A DNA stretch of 64,000 nt from Algoriphagus sp. A40 (GTDB lineage: Bacteria; Bacteroidota; Bacteroidia; Cytophagales; Cyclobacteriaceae): NCBI RefSeq assembly GCF_002002735.1, contig NZ_MUNY01000061.1:62001-126000 (forward strand), given 5' to 3'. Position 1 is the stretch's first letter; each line of letters opens with the position of its first letter. The notes beneath the pieces are model-generated. The model had not been told where the DNA came from, searched no databases, and saw nothing but the letters and a program-made list of their open reading frames with translations. This document shows, in pieces, positions 16,946-25,361 of the stretch. Both the position numbers and the translations under genes were made by a program.

Positions 16946-17581
16946 TTATTTCTTCGCTGTAGTGTCAGCTGGTACAGCGGTCGCTGGAGTAGCACCAGCA
17001 GGATTTGCCGCGTATTTTTTATTCAAACCTTCCACCACAGAAGCAGTCACATCAATTGCATCATTAGCATACCACATAGCTCCACCACGGGTATAGCTTA
17101 GGATGAGATCAATCCCGTTTTCTTTGGCATAATCTTTCATGTAGGTCTGAACTTGCTCATAAACGTCATTCATCAACTTCGCCTCATCGGCTGACAATTC
17201 CTGCATCAGGTTGTTTCGGTAAGTCATCAGATTTTGTTCCTTTTGCATCAGCTCATCCTGCTTAGCTCTGGCTTGGTTTGGAGTCATATTTCCACCAGTT
17301 TGTTGGAAAGTAGCCACTTCCTGCTCAAATCCTTTGGCTCTTGACTGAAGGTCACTATCGAATCTCTGACCTTTTGAGGTAATTTCTTCAGACATTTTTT
17401 TGAAGTAATCATACTTGTTGATCACTGAATCTGTATAAACGAAAGCCACTTTCATATCACCTGCAGCCATTCCTTCGCCGGAAGCGGCAGTTTCAGAAGT
17501 TGAAGCGGTTTTTTGGTCACATGAATAGAAAAGTACAGAAGCAATTGCCAGTACTCCGATGAATTTTAATCCTTTTTTCAC
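16946..17581 (-). CDS. OmpH/Skp-like chaperone, lipidated
   Basis: A 211-residue OmpH-family protein, related to the periplasmic chaperone Skp that escorts outer-membrane proteins. It has the VAFVYTDSVINKY first strand, a long charged coiled coil (about 60-130) and the VDLILSYT-type last strand. It starts at GTG: the longer frame from 17650 runs across a well-formed promoter, and the GTG is followed directly by a signal peptide ending in the lipobox LFYSC. Skp itself is soluble, so lipid attachment is a deviation. A 30-residue Ala/Thr/Pro tail ends the protein. Confidence 0.8.
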   Translation of the reverse strand: MKKGLKFIGVLAIASVLFYSCDQKTASTSETAASGEGMAAGDMKVAFVYTDSVINKYDYFKKMSEEITSKGQRFDSDLQSRAKGFEQEVATFQQTGGNMTPNQARAKQDELMQKEQNLMTYRNNLMQELSADEAKLMNDVYEQVQTYMKDYAKENGIDLILSYTRGGAMWYANDAIDVTASVVEGLNKKYAANPAGATPATAVPADTTAKK

Positions 17582-17608
17582 TTTTAATACGTTATGGTTG
17601 ACAGGCCG

Positions 17609-17637
17609 CAAATATATAGAAAGTATTGATTTCGCAA
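17609..17637 (-). promoter_or_regulatory. Promoter of the OmpH-like gene
   Basis: TTG (17635-17637), 18 bases, TATATTTG (17609-17616) on the minus strand, 27 bases before the GTG start. Confidence 0.75.
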
Positions 17638-17677
17638 GAATGGACAGCAAAACTGTAAGTTAATTTCAGTTAACCGA

Positions 17678-18580
17678 TTAAAAATAAAGCTCTTGTGCCA
17701 ACCTGAAAACCTGAGCATGTCCATCAATGATATCTTTAATTTGCTTGGAATATCCTCCCCCCATGCAACACATGACCGGAATATGGTTGGATTTTGCAAA
17801 AGTCAGAACTGTTTTATCTCTTTCTTTAACTCCTTTTGGACTTATGTTGAGGCGTCCCAACTGATCAGAAGCCAAAACATCCACTCCACATTGGTAAATC
17901 AAAAAGTCGGGCTTAAACTCCTTCAAGATCAATGGCAATGTCTGATTTAACTTTTCCAAATAAACCACATCTCCAGTACCGTCAGCAAATCCGATATCCA
18001 AGTTTGATTTCTCTTTTCGGTGAGGATAATTCTTTTCACCGTGCATACTGAAAGTAAAAACATCACCCCTACCCTTGAATATCTCCGCTGTGCCGTTTCC
18101 CTGATGAACATCCAAATCCACGACTAAAACACGGCTAACCAAGCGGTTTTCCAAAAGGAAATTGGCTGTAATTGCGATATCATTCAGCAGGCAAAATCCC
18201 TCTCCCCGGTTCGAAAAAGCATGGTGAGTACCGCCAGCAACATTCATCCCTATTCCGTGGCTTAAGGAATAAACTGCCGCCTGGACTGAACCGGCTGCTA
18301 TTTGAATTTCACGTTGGACCAATTCATGGGAAAGTGGAAATCCAGTTGCACGAATTTCAGCCCGGCTAAGCTCCAGCGTTGTCAGTCTATTGAAATATTC
18401 TGAATCATGAGTATTTAGAATCCATTTTTTCTCCAAGAAATCCGGAGTAAAGAAGTTTTCCTCCTTCAATGTGCCTTCATAAACCAATTGCTCTGGCAAG
18501 AGGCTATACTTTTCCATTGGAAAGCGATGACCAAAAGGCAATGGGTGAGCGTACGATTCTGACCAGGCTACTTTAAGCAT
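17678..18580 (-). CDS. Histone deacetylase-family (AcuC/HDAC-fold) hydrolase
   Basis: A 300-residue zinc hydrolase of the arginase/deacetylase fold. Catalytic residues are visible in family order: His119-His120 in GTHHAF, zinc ligands Asp157 and His159 in DLDVHQGNGT, Asp234 in QCGVDVLASD and the transition-state Tyr277 in GGGYS. Bacterial members remove acetyl groups from proteins, acetylpolyamines or small molecules; the substrate is not predictable here. The compact size with no extra domain resembles class IV-like bacterial enzymes. It lies just downstream of the OmpH promoter region in the opposite order and seems to be a single gene. Confidence 0.92.
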   Translation of the reverse strand: MLKVAWSESYAHPLPFGHRFPMEKYSLLPEQLVYEGTLKEENFFTPDFLEKKWILNTHDSEYFNRLTTLELSRAEIRATGFPLSHELVQREIQIAAGSVQAAVYSLSHGIGMNVAGGTHHAFSNRGEGFCLLNDIAITANFLLENRLVSRVLVVDLDVHQGNGTAEIFKGRGDVFTFSMHGEKNYPHRKEKSNLDIGFADGTGDVVYLEKLNQTLPLILKEFKPDFLIYQCGVDVLASDQLGRLNISPKGVKERDKTVLTFAKSNHIPVMCCMGGGYSKQIKDIIDGHAQVFRLAQELYF

Positions 18581-18609
18581 AAAAAAAGCGCTGAAGTATA
18601 AACCAGCGC
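18581..18609 (-). terminator. Intrinsic terminator of the acidic hypothetical gene
   Basis: GCGCTG (18604-18609 on minus) pairs with 18588-18593 around a ten-base loop, followed by seven Ts that abut the ATG of the next gene. Confidence 0.75.
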
Positions 18610-18639
18610 ATTTGGAGCATGTTTAGAAAATTACTAAAA

Positions 18640-19197
18640 TCAAATTTCGTCTTCTTCTGTCTGAAAAGCATAAAGGGTTTCATCCAGGACCAACGTATCA
18701 TCATTGAATTCCTGCACAAACTTTGCAATAACTTTTTCTGATACTTCTTCAATATTTAGTGCAGCATCCAAGCCAATGCCATAGTCATGGTTTGTATCTA
18801 TATCGATGAATTCCTGGACTTTTACGGTTTCTTCCTCCTCTATTTCCATGATGATTTCCGTGATAAACCAACCTATTTCTTCTTCCTCACTGCTGAGTGG
18901 CTTCATATTCCCGTTTTCATCCTCTTCATAGGTAATCCCTTTGAAGTTGGGAAACTTTTTGGCAGCCTCATGTTCTGCCAATTCGTACACTTCACTTGCA
19001 TGGTGGAGCCGTAGGGTATAAAGTGCTGCATCATAAATGGCTTCTTTGCCTTCGAACATTCCGATAAAATAAAAATTGACAAATTCATCAGAATTCTCCT
19101 CATCAGGAATGATCTTAAAGGTCTTACCGGACTTCTGAAGTTCGGCCTTTAAATTATCAATAATTTGGGGATCAAATCCGGGATTAATAATTGACAT
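18640..19197 (-). CDS. Acidic conserved hypothetical protein
   Basis: I do not recognise the family. The 185-residue soluble protein is strongly acidic, with a Glu cluster near 103-125 (SSEEEEIGW, IMEIEEEE). It is mostly helical in the first half (YTLRLHHASEVYELAEHEAAKKF). No signal peptide or membrane segment is seen. A TATTTTTG promoter element lies only five to twelve bases before the ATG, so the message may have almost no leader. It ends at its own terminator and is divergent from the AlbA_2 gene. Confidence 0.75.
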   Translation of the reverse strand: MSIINPGFDPQIIDNLKAELQKSGKTFKIIPDEENSDEFVNFYFIGMFEGKEAIYDAALYTLRLHHASEVYELAEHEAAKKFPNFKGITYEEDENGNMKPLSSEEEEIGWFITEIIMEIEEEETVKVQEFIDIDTNHDYGIGLDAALNIEEVSEKVIAKFVQEFNDDTLVLDETLYAFQTEEDEI

Positions 19198-19201
19198 ATT
19201 T

Positions 19202-19209
19202 CAAAAATA
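19202..19209 (-). promoter_or_regulatory. TATTTTTG promoter element close to the start codon
   Basis: A perfect TAnnTTTG element on the minus strand ends five bases before the ATG at 19197. No clear TTTG lies at the right distance, so this is weaker than the other promoters. Confidence 0.4.
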
Positions 19210-19293
19210 TAGGTGGTGAAATTTATGAACTTCCTGACAAATGAAGAAGGTCGATATTTATTTTAGATTTAGGTAAGAAAGTAAAGGAATAAA

Positions 19294-19728
19294 ATGAAAT
19301 CAGCAAAATTTGAAGATGAATTTTTCAAAGGATTAATAAAACAAAAAGAAGGTGAAAAACTGGATTTTAAACAAAAAATAACCTCCAAAGAAAAAATCGC
19401 CAGAACACTTTCCGGCCTTGCAAATACACAAGGGGGCTTTATTGTGATCGGAATGTCGGATAACAAAAGAATAATCGGAATTGACCCTGAGGAAGAGCGC
19501 TACATGATCGAATCCGCAAATGAAGAGTTTTGTATACCCAAAGTTTCCCTGATTGTTAAAGAAATTAAAGTCACAGGAGAAAAATTGCCTGATTCTCCTG
19601 ATGAAGATGAAAAGTCCCTGCTCTTGGTCGAAGTCAAAAAAACTTCAGGTCCGGAGATTTTTTGCAAAAACAAAAACGGCGAACTGAAATCATTCAGACG
19701 AGTCAATGACCAGACTTTAGCGGTTTGA
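19294..19728 (+). CDS. Stand-alone AlbA_2 (Schlafen-type) domain protein
   Basis: A 144-residue protein that is a single AlbA_2 domain. The signature is LDFKQKIT, then ARTLSGLANTQGGFIVIGMSDNK and IIGIDP, and a C-terminal VEVKKTSG strand. In most proteins this domain is joined to an HTH or ATPase-like part and takes part in nucleic-acid binding or, in Schlafen proteins, RNA cleavage. Here it stands alone, so function is open. Its last twelve bases overlap the 3' end of the convergent membrane-protein gene. Confidence 0.82.
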   Translation: MKSAKFEDEFFKGLIKQKEGEKLDFKQKITSKEKIARTLSGLANTQGGFIVIGMSDNKRIIGIDPEEERYMIESANEEFCIPKVSLIVKEIKVTGEKLPDSPDEDEKSLLLVEVKKTSGPEIFCKNKNGELKSFRRVNDQTLAV

Positions 19729-20082
19729 GTCCAAGCTGTTCCCAAAAACCCCATTGATCAAACTTAGTACAAGGGAAAAACCCAAAGCCCACCAGAAGCT
19801 TTGCACTACAAATCCAGGGATAAAATACGCAGCGATCAATATCACACCTGCATTGATCACCAGCAAAAAAAGCCCAAAGGTGATCAGCGTGATAGGAAAT
19901 GTGAGGAGGATCATGATCGGCTTGAGGGTGAAATTGATCAGAATAATCACGCCAGCTAAAAGGAATCCCGTTGTCCAATTGTCAACACTAACTCCGCTCA
20001 ATAAAAAATCGGCGATCAAAATGGAAATCCCACCAAGGATAATTTTGGTCAGTATCGACCCTGCTTTGCTTTTTGTCTCCAT
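19717..20082 (-). CDS. Phage holin family 4 (DUF/PF04020-type) membrane protein
   Basis: A 121-residue protein with four hydrophobic segments (about 10-28, 35-53, 57-78 and 81-112). The pattern of NFTLKPIMILLTFPITLITFG and the helix ending in LSLINGVFG matches the YvlD/holin-4 superfamily membrane proteins found widely in bacterial chromosomes. Despite the family name there are no phage genes around, so lysis is unlikely. The YvlD-type proteins have been linked to envelope stress in Bacillus, but no function is shown here. Confidence 0.85.
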   Translation of the reverse strand: METKSKAGSILTKIILGGISILIADFLLSGVSVDNWTTGFLLAGVIILINFTLKPIMILLTFPITLITFGLFLLVINAGVILIAAYFIPGFVVQSFWWALGFSLVLSLINGVFGNSLDSNR

Positions 20083-20190
20083 AGGAATCCAAGATACTAA
20101 TTCAAGCCAGAATTGGCCAAAAACTGATATAAATCATCGGCATATTCGGGGCATTTTTCCAACGGTAAAAAATTGTTGCCAGCCTAGCCT

Positions 20191-20198
20191 TATATTTG
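20191..20198 (+). promoter_or_regulatory. TATATTTG promoter element before the desaturase
   Basis: A perfect -7 element 26 bases before the GTG start. A TTG at 20173-20175 is 15 bases upstream, so the -33 is only partly convincing. Confidence 0.5.
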
Positions 20199-20223
20199 CA
20201 CCAGTATTGTAAAAATTAGCTGA

Positions 20224-20973
20224 GTGATTATAATCATCTTCTTCCTGCTCCACTGGTATTTCTCCCTGTTTTGCCAGAGCTTCTTTCTCCATCGATATGC
20301 AGCCCATCAGATGTTTTTGATGAGTAAGTATTGGGAAAAATTCTTTTATTTCTTTACCTGGATCTGGCAGGGAAGTTCTTATCTGTCTCCCCGGGCATAT
20401 GCTATCCTTCACCGGATGCACCATGCCTATTCGGACACTCCAAAGGATCCGCATAGCCCCCATCATACCGAAAATCTGTTCACTATGATGTGGAAAACAA
20501 AAAACATCTACAACGATTACTTCAGCTTCAAGCTTAAGCCGGAAGAGAGGTTTTCAAAGGATATTCCAGTTTGGAATAATTTTGACAAATTCGCCGACAA
20601 CATGGCCGTCAGAGTAAGCTGGATTTTGGTTTATATTTTGGTCTACGTTCTTTGTATTTCTGTTTTCGAATTACCCGGGACTCATTGGTGGATGTATTTC
20701 CTTTTGCCCATCCACTTTTTAATGGGGCCGGTCCATGGGGCTATTGTCAATTGGAGTGGACATAAGTATGGGTATGCCAATTTTGACAACAACGACAAAT
20801 CGAAAAATTCGCTATTACTAGACGTACTGATGTTAGGTGAACTATTCCAAAACAATCACCACAAACTTCCAAACCGTCCAAATTTTGCGGTTAAATGGTA
20901 TGAATTTGACCCGACCTATCCGATCGTGAAATTATTGCACGCATCGGGTATAATCCAACTCAGAACATCCTAA
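20224..20973 (+). CDS. Membrane fatty acid desaturase (acyl-CoA desaturase family)
   Basis: A 249-residue di-iron membrane desaturase, probably introducing a double bond in acyl chains for membrane fluidity. Histidine boxes one and two are intact: HRYAAH at 23-28 and HRMHH at 63-67. The third box reads QNNHH at 209-213 where many Delta-9 desaturases have HNNHH, so one ligand position is Gln. The start is GTG; the first Met lies after box one, so an ATG start is impossible. Four membrane segments can be drawn. Monocistronic with its own terminator. Confidence 0.88.
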   Translation: MIIIIFFLLHWYFSLFCQSFFLHRYAAHQMFLMSKYWEKFFYFFTWIWQGSSYLSPRAYAILHRMHHAYSDTPKDPHSPHHTENLFTMMWKTKNIYNDYFSFKLKPEERFSKDIPVWNNFDKFADNMAVRVSWILVYILVYVLCISVFELPGTHWWMYFLLPIHFLMGPVHGAIVNWSGHKYGYANFDNNDKSKNSLLLDVLMLGELFQNNHHKLPNRPNFAVKWYEFDPTYPIVKLLHASGIIQLRTS

Positions 20974-20996
20974 AAACCCTTTTGAAAAATTAAATT

Positions 20997-21018
20997 AGCC
21001 GCCACAAGCGGCTTTTTT
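20997..21018 (+). terminator. Intrinsic terminator of the desaturase gene
   Basis: AGCCGC / GCGGCT (20997-21002 with 21008-21013) with a five-base loop and six Ts. Confidence 0.85.
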
Positions 21019-21147
21019 ATTTTTATACGGTTTAAAATCAGTGCTTTATAATTTAGCCTCAACTAAATAGTAAAAATATTTTAATAATTCCTTTGGAATT
21101 AAGAAACTAAACGAATAATTTTCTATCGATTTAAAACTTAACACCTT

Positions 21148-21477
21148 ATGAAACCATTAACCAGAGCAGAAGAGGAGATTATGCAGATCCTCTGGGATAT
21201 TGAGCGAGGCTTCGTCAAAGATATCCTAACCCCAATGCCAGAACCAAAACCTGCATACAATACAGTGTCCACCATTGTAAGAATTCTTGAAAGAAAAGGA
21301 TTTGTAAGCCACAAATCCTACGGTAAAAGCCATGAGTATTTCCCAATAGTTTCTAAAGATGAATACAGAACATTCATCATTAAGAGAATGCTTGAAGGAT
21401 ACTTCGACAGCTCTTTTGCTAAGATGACCCAGTTTTTCAAAAACGATGAATCACTGAACACTAAGCAATATCAGTAA
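21148..21477 (+). CDS. BlaI/MecI/CopY-family transcriptional regulator
   Basis: A 109-residue winged-helix repressor of the BlaI/MecI family. LTRAEEEIMQILW opens the first helix, AYNTVSTIVRILERKGFV is the recognition helix and wing, and YGKSHEYFPIVSKDEYR leads to the dimerisation helices. Such repressors are usually paired with a BlaR1/MecR1-type M56 protease-sensor, but none is next to it; the next gene is tyrS. The C-terminus is short and ends in Gln-rich residues. Its target and signal are unknown. Confidence 0.9.
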   Translation: MKPLTRAEEEIMQILWDIERGFVKDILTPMPEPKPAYNTVSTIVRILERKGFVSHKSYGKSHEYFPIVSKDEYRTFIIKRMLEGYFDSSFAKMTQFFKNDESLNTKQYQ

Positions 21478-21500
21478 AAATCAAAACGTGGATATGCATT

Positions 21501-21534
21501 AAAAAAACCCGATCTTATCAGATCGGGTTTTTTT
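21501..21534. terminator. Strong intrinsic terminator, symmetric
   Basis: ACCCGATCT (21507-21515) pairs with AGATCGGGT (21520-21528) around TATC, with seven As before and seven Ts after. Confidence 0.9.
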
Positions 21535-21664
21535 CATTTTTAAAAGATTGGAAACCAGGTTCTGAATCCTCGTCAGCACTTAGGTACAAAAAACCAAAAG
21601 AAAGAAGGTATGAATTGGAGAGATCTCATTTTGTAAATGATTCTTCCCGAAAGCACCTAGTTCC

Positions 21665-21696
21665 TTTCGATACTCAGGTGGGATGGCCTATATTTG
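21665..21696 (+). promoter_or_regulatory. Promoter of tyrS
   Basis: TTTC (21665-21668), 20 bases, perfect TATATTTG (21689-21696); the start codon follows 26 bases later. No T-box-like leader is present, so no tRNA-sensing control is seen. Confidence 0.6.
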
Positions 21697-21722
21697 CAGC
21701 CTGATAAAAAGACCCTTTTTCA

Positions 21723-23015
21723 ATGAATTCATTTATAGAAGAGCTGAAGTGGAGAGGAATGCTCCAGGACATGACACCGGAAATCGAAGAGCACCTGAGC
21801 AAAGGTATGGCTTCAGCATATCTGGGTTTTGACCCTACAGCTGATTCCCTTCATATCGGTCACCTGGTCGGCGTGATGACTCTCCTACATTTCCAGCGTG
21901 CTGGGCATAAGCCTTTCGCGTTGGTAGGTGGGGCTACAGGGATGATCGGAGATCCTTCTTTCAAATCCTCCGAAAGAAACCTCCTCGACAAAGCAACGCT
22001 GGACCACAATGTGGCTTGCATTCAAGGTCAACTTTCCAAGTTTTTGGACTTCTCTGGAGCGACTTCCAACAAGGCCGAACTGGTCAATAATTACGACTGG
22101 ATGTCCCAGTTTTCATTTCTGGAGTTTATCCGTGATGTAGGCAAGCATATCACCGTGAATTACATGATGTCCAAAGACAGTGTAAAACGCCGTCTGGAAG
22201 ATGGAAACGGACTTTCATTCACAGAATTCAGCTACCAGCTAATCCAAGGCTACGACTTTTATCACCTTTGGAAAAACAACAACTGCTCCATCCAATTGGG
22301 CGGTTCGGATCAGTGGGGAAATATCGTCACTGGCACAGAACTCATCCGAAGAATGGGTGGTGGAAGCGCGTATGCTTTGACAGTGCCATTGATCACCAAA
22401 GCTGACGGGACTAAGTTTGGAAAGACTGAAGGTGGTTCTGTTTGGTTGGATCCTGAGAAAACTTCCCCGTATGCTTTCTACCAATTCTGGCTGAATGTTT
22501 CGGACGAAGATGCTTCCAAATACATCCGGATTTTCACGGTGCTGAATCAGCAAACAATTGAAAATCTTGAAGCCGAACATGCACAGGCTCCACACCTGAG
22601 AACCTTGCAAAAGGAAATTGCCAAGCAAGTCACGATCATGGTTCATAGCCTGGAAGATTACGAAATGGCTGTAAAAGCCTCCGAGATTCTCTTTGGAAAA
22701 TCATCAACCGAAGATTTGGCTTCTCTTGACGAAAGGACATTTCTGGCTGTTTTCGAGGGAGTTCCGCAAGCCCAAATTTCCAAGGAGGAATTTGAGGGAA
22801 TCGAAAATATTTTGGATCTCTTTGGAGAAAAGACACATGCCCAAATCTTCCCTTCCAAAGGCGAAGCTAGAAAAATGATCCAAGGCGGCGGAGTCAGTAT
22901 CAACAAAGAAAAACTGGGAGATCCAAATGCACCGCTGGATTTCCATTTGCTTCAGGGCAAGTACCTGCTGATCCAAAAAGGAAAGAAAAATTATTACATT
23001 CTTGAAGTAAAATAA
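21723..23015 (+). CDS. tyrS: Tyrosyl-tRNA synthetase
   Basis: Class I aminoacyl-tRNA synthetase that charges tRNA-Tyr. The 430-residue protein carries the class I HIGH sequence at 44-47, KFGKT at 231-235 in the KMSKS position, and the tyrosine-binding region [12 protein letters not shown]-terminal S4 RNA-binding domain (about 370-430, [18 protein letters not shown]) matches the bacterial TyrS form of E. coli type. The gene is alone between two terminators and has its own promoter. Confidence 0.97.
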   Translation: MNSFIEELKWRGMLQDMTPEIEEHLSKGMASAYLGFDPTADSLHIGHLVGVMTLLHFQRAGHKPFALVGGATGMIGDPSFKSSERNLLDKATLDHNVACIQGQLSKFLDFSGATSNKAELVNNYDWMSQFSFLEFIRDVGKHITVNYMMSKDSVKRRLEDGNGLSFTEFSYQLIQGYDFYHLWKNNNCSIQLGGSDQWGNIVTGTELIRRMGGGSAYALTVPLITKADGTKFGKTEGGSVWLDPEKTSPYAFYQFWLNVSDEDASKYIRIFTVLNQQTIENLEAEHAQAPHLRTLQKEIAKQVTIMVHSLEDYEMAVKASEILFGKSSTEDLASLDERTFLAVFEGVPQAQISKEEFEGIENILDLFGEKTHAQIFPSKGEARKMIQGGGVSINKEKLGDPNAPLDFHLLQGKYLLIQKGKKNYYILEVK

Positions 23016-23033
23016 GAACCTGACTTCCAAGTG

Positions 23034-23068
23034 AAAAGGCCTCAATTTTGAATTTGAGGCCTTTTTTA
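23034..23068 (+). terminator. Intrinsic terminator of tyrS
   Basis: AAAAGGCCTCAA (23034-23045) pairs with TTGAGGCCTTTT (23054-23065) and continues into Ts. Confidence 0.9.
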
Positions 23069-23113
23069 TTTCCAGATCTAGAAATTTTAACCCAAATTTT
23101 GACCCTGATTTAA

Positions 23114-23121
23114 TATCTTTG
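23114..23121 (+). promoter_or_regulatory. TATCTTTG promoter element of the TetR gene
   Basis: A perfect TAnnTTTG element 30 bases before the ATG at 23152. It overlaps a TTG that could open a longer frame and so argues for the ATG. Confidence 0.55.
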
Positions 23122-23151
23122 CGATTCATTTTTACCCTAAATACAACAGGC

Positions 23152-23847
23152 ATGGCAGGAGAAAAAAACAAAGAAAAACTCATTCTGGATTCGGCAGTTG
23201 CGCTTTTCACCACCAAAGGTTTTCAAGCCACACGAATGGAAGACGTGGCCAAACGTGCCGGTATCAGCAAAGGACTCACCTATTTTTATTATAAAAACAA
23301 AGAGGACTTGTTTATGGCCTTAACCAAAAAAGCCTTTGATCAATTCAAAGAAGAATTCAGAGAGGTCCTTCGCTCCAAGGGAAAAAACGGCATGGAAATG
23401 CTCACAGACCTGATGGGCAAGATTGTCAATTTCGCTAAAGAACAACCGGTGTATTATCAGGCTGTTTTGAATTTTTTGGACGTTCTAAAAAAGTACAATG
23501 ACAAGGCATTGAGGAGGGAGATCGATCCTTTGATTTTGGATTCCATCCATTTTCACAAGCTGCTGGAAATCCACTACGAACCTATCAAACTTGGGATTCA
23601 AATGGTTTCCCAAGGAATAAAAGACGGTAGCATCAGACCGGAACTTCAGCCGGAAATCACCTTTTACACGGTTTGGGCGATGATTACAGGATTTGAAAAA
23701 ATGAGCGGCCCTGTCGGATACGAGGGAAAAGAAGCTAAAATCAGCGCCGAAGCCTGGCAACCCGGTTTTACCAAACTAATGCAGGATATGCTTCGGGGTA
23801 CAATTCAGGCAAGCCGACCAGCAATTGTCCAAACCAGCCTATTCTAA
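23152..23847 (+). CDS. TetR/AcrR-family transcriptional regulator
   Basis: A 231-residue repressor with the TetR HTH at about 8-55: ILDSAVALFTTKGFQATRMEDVAKRAGISKGLTYFYYKNKEDLF. The C-terminal ligand-binding region is helical and of normal length. The last A of its stop codon is the first base of the next ATG, so it is translationally coupled to the amidohydrolase. TetR regulators commonly control the operon they sit in; the acyl-CoA genes four kilobases downstream are a possible wider target, but no operator could be identified. Confidence 0.92.
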   Translation: MAGEKNKEKLILDSAVALFTTKGFQATRMEDVAKRAGISKGLTYFYYKNKEDLFMALTKKAFDQFKEEFREVLRSKGKNGMEMLTDLMGKIVNFAKEQPVYYQAVLNFLDVLKKYNDKALRREIDPLILDSIHFHKLLEIHYEPIKLGIQMVSQGIKDGSIRPELQPEITFYTVWAMITGFEKMSGPVGYEGKEAKISAEAWQPGFTKLMQDMLRGTIQASRPAIVQTSLF

Positions 23848-25274
23848 TGAGAAAACTTGTCTTCCTTGCAGGAATTGTCGGCCTTTCGATGGCCTGCACT
23901 CCAAAAACTGAAGTTGATATCCTAATTAAAAATGCTTCGGTAATCGAGTTGAAATCAGGTCAAATTATCTCTTCCCAGGTAGTTTTGATCCAGGGAGACT
24001 CCATTTTTCAGATTGGAGGAGACAGTTTGCTTTCCCAATATTCAGGAAAAACCGAAATCGATGCCGAGTCCCAATTTTTGATGCCGGGATTGTGGGACAA
24101 TCACGTGCACTTTGGCGGGGCAGAATATGTGGATGAAAACGAACAGTTGCTACCGCTTTTCCTTGCCTTTGGTGTGACCTCTGTTCGGGATGCTGCCGGA
24201 GATATTCCTCTTGAAGTATTGAAGTGGAAATCAGAGATCAATTCCGGAAACCGGATCGGGCCAAGGATTTTCACCTCCGGACCTAAAATAGAGGGGATCA
24301 ACTCCGTTTGGCCGGGAGACTTGGAAATTGGAACGGAAGCTGAACTTGACTTTGCGCTGGATTCACTCGAAAAGCTCAACGTTGATTTTGTAAAAATCAC
24401 AGACAATACACTTTCTGCTGAGCTTTTTCTTTCCGCCACCCAAAAAGCCAAGGCGCGTGGATGGTCCGTTTCTGGCCATGTCCATCCGGGAATCACGCTG
24501 GATGAAATATCCAAAGCAGGGCTCACCACCATTGAGCATCAGGGATATTTGCTTCGTGCGGCTACTTCGGAAGAAAACCGAATCCGGGATGAAAAGCTTT
24601 CAAACAAGCTTTCACCAGCTGAAGCCAATCAGTTACAATTCAATACTTTAAATGATTCTGTAGCCGAAGCAAAATTCAGACAATTTGCCTCCCAAGGGAC
24701 TAGAATTGTTCCAACTCTTTTGATCAGTTACAACATTGCCTACTTGGATTCTTTGGATTTTTCCACTGATACCATCCAGGATTATCTGGGGCCAAAGCTG
24801 AAAGAAAGCTATCAATGGAGAATCGATCGCTATGCCTTGGAGGATTCAACAAGCAGGAAAAACAGGAAAATGCAATTCGAGGCATCAGCCAGATTACTGC
24901 CATTGGTCCAAAAATCCGGGATGAAAATCATGGCAGGCACAGATGCAGGATACCTGAATACCTATGATTATCCGGGGCTTGCTATCCACCGGGAACTGGC
25001 CCTGATGGTGAAATATGGATTGAGTCCGCTTGAGGCTCTTCAGGCATCGATGATCAATGGACCTGCTTATTTTGGGTTGGAAAAAGAATATGGAGCAGTT
25101 GAGGCCGGGAAAAAAGCAAGTTTGGTTTTGCTCAACAAAAATCCGCTGGAAAATATCGAAAACACGCTTTCCATCGAATCTGTGATTGTGGAGGGAAAGT
25201 ATTTTTCAAGAAAAGACTTGGACCGAATGCTGTCCAAGATCAAAGCATGGGTAAAAGAAAAAGAGGCAAATTGA
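23847..25274 (+). CDS. Amidohydrolase-family lipoprotein
   Basis: A 475-residue metal-dependent hydrolase exported as a lipoprotein (lipobox LSMAC, Cys17). The metal site of the amidohydrolase superfamily is visible: HVH in WDNHVHFGG, a Lys in DFVKITDN that may be carbamylated, His in SGHVHPG and in TIEHQGY, and Asp in MAGTDAGY. Subfamily resembles the imidazolonepropionase/prolidase-like secreted amidohydrolases. The substrate cannot be predicted; candidates are dipeptides or cyclic amides. It forms an operon with the TetR regulator. Confidence 0.9.
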   Translation: MRKLVFLAGIVGLSMACTPKTEVDILIKNASVIELKSGQIISSQVVLIQGDSIFQIGGDSLLSQYSGKTEIDAESQFLMPGLWDNHVHFGGAEYVDENEQLLPLFLAFGVTSVRDAAGDIPLEVLKWKSEINSGNRIGPRIFTSGPKIEGINSVWPGDLEIGTEAELDFALDSLEKLNVDFVKITDNTLSAELFLSATQKAKARGWSVSGHVHPGITLDEISKAGLTTIEHQGYLLRAATSEENRIRDEKLSNKLSPAEANQLQFNTLNDSVAEAKFRQFASQGTRIVPTLLISYNIAYLDSLDFSTDTIQDYLGPKLKESYQWRIDRYALEDSTSRKNRKMQFEASARLLPLVQKSGMKIMAGTDAGYLNTYDYPGLAIHRELALMVKYGLSPLEALQASMINGPAYFGLEKEYGAVEAGKKASLVLLNKNPLENIENTLSIESVIVEGKYFSRKDLDRMLSKIKAWVKEKEAN

Positions 25275-25326
25275 CCTCATGCTTTTGATTAAATGGTTGG
25301 CTGAATAATCCCAGGAAACCTAAAAC

Positions 25327-25354
25327 AAAAAAGGCTGCCCAATCGGACAGCCTT
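25327..25354 (-). terminator. Intrinsic terminator of the acidic helical gene
   Basis: AAGGCTG (25348-25354 on minus) pairs with 25331-25337, followed on the minus strand by six Ts. Confidence 0.75.
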
Positions 25355-25361
25355 CACTTTT

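Noticed and set aside
19717..20082. Prophage remnant suggested by the holin-family name
   Set aside because: No integrase, capsid, lysin or attachment site was seen and the family is common in ordinary chromosomes.
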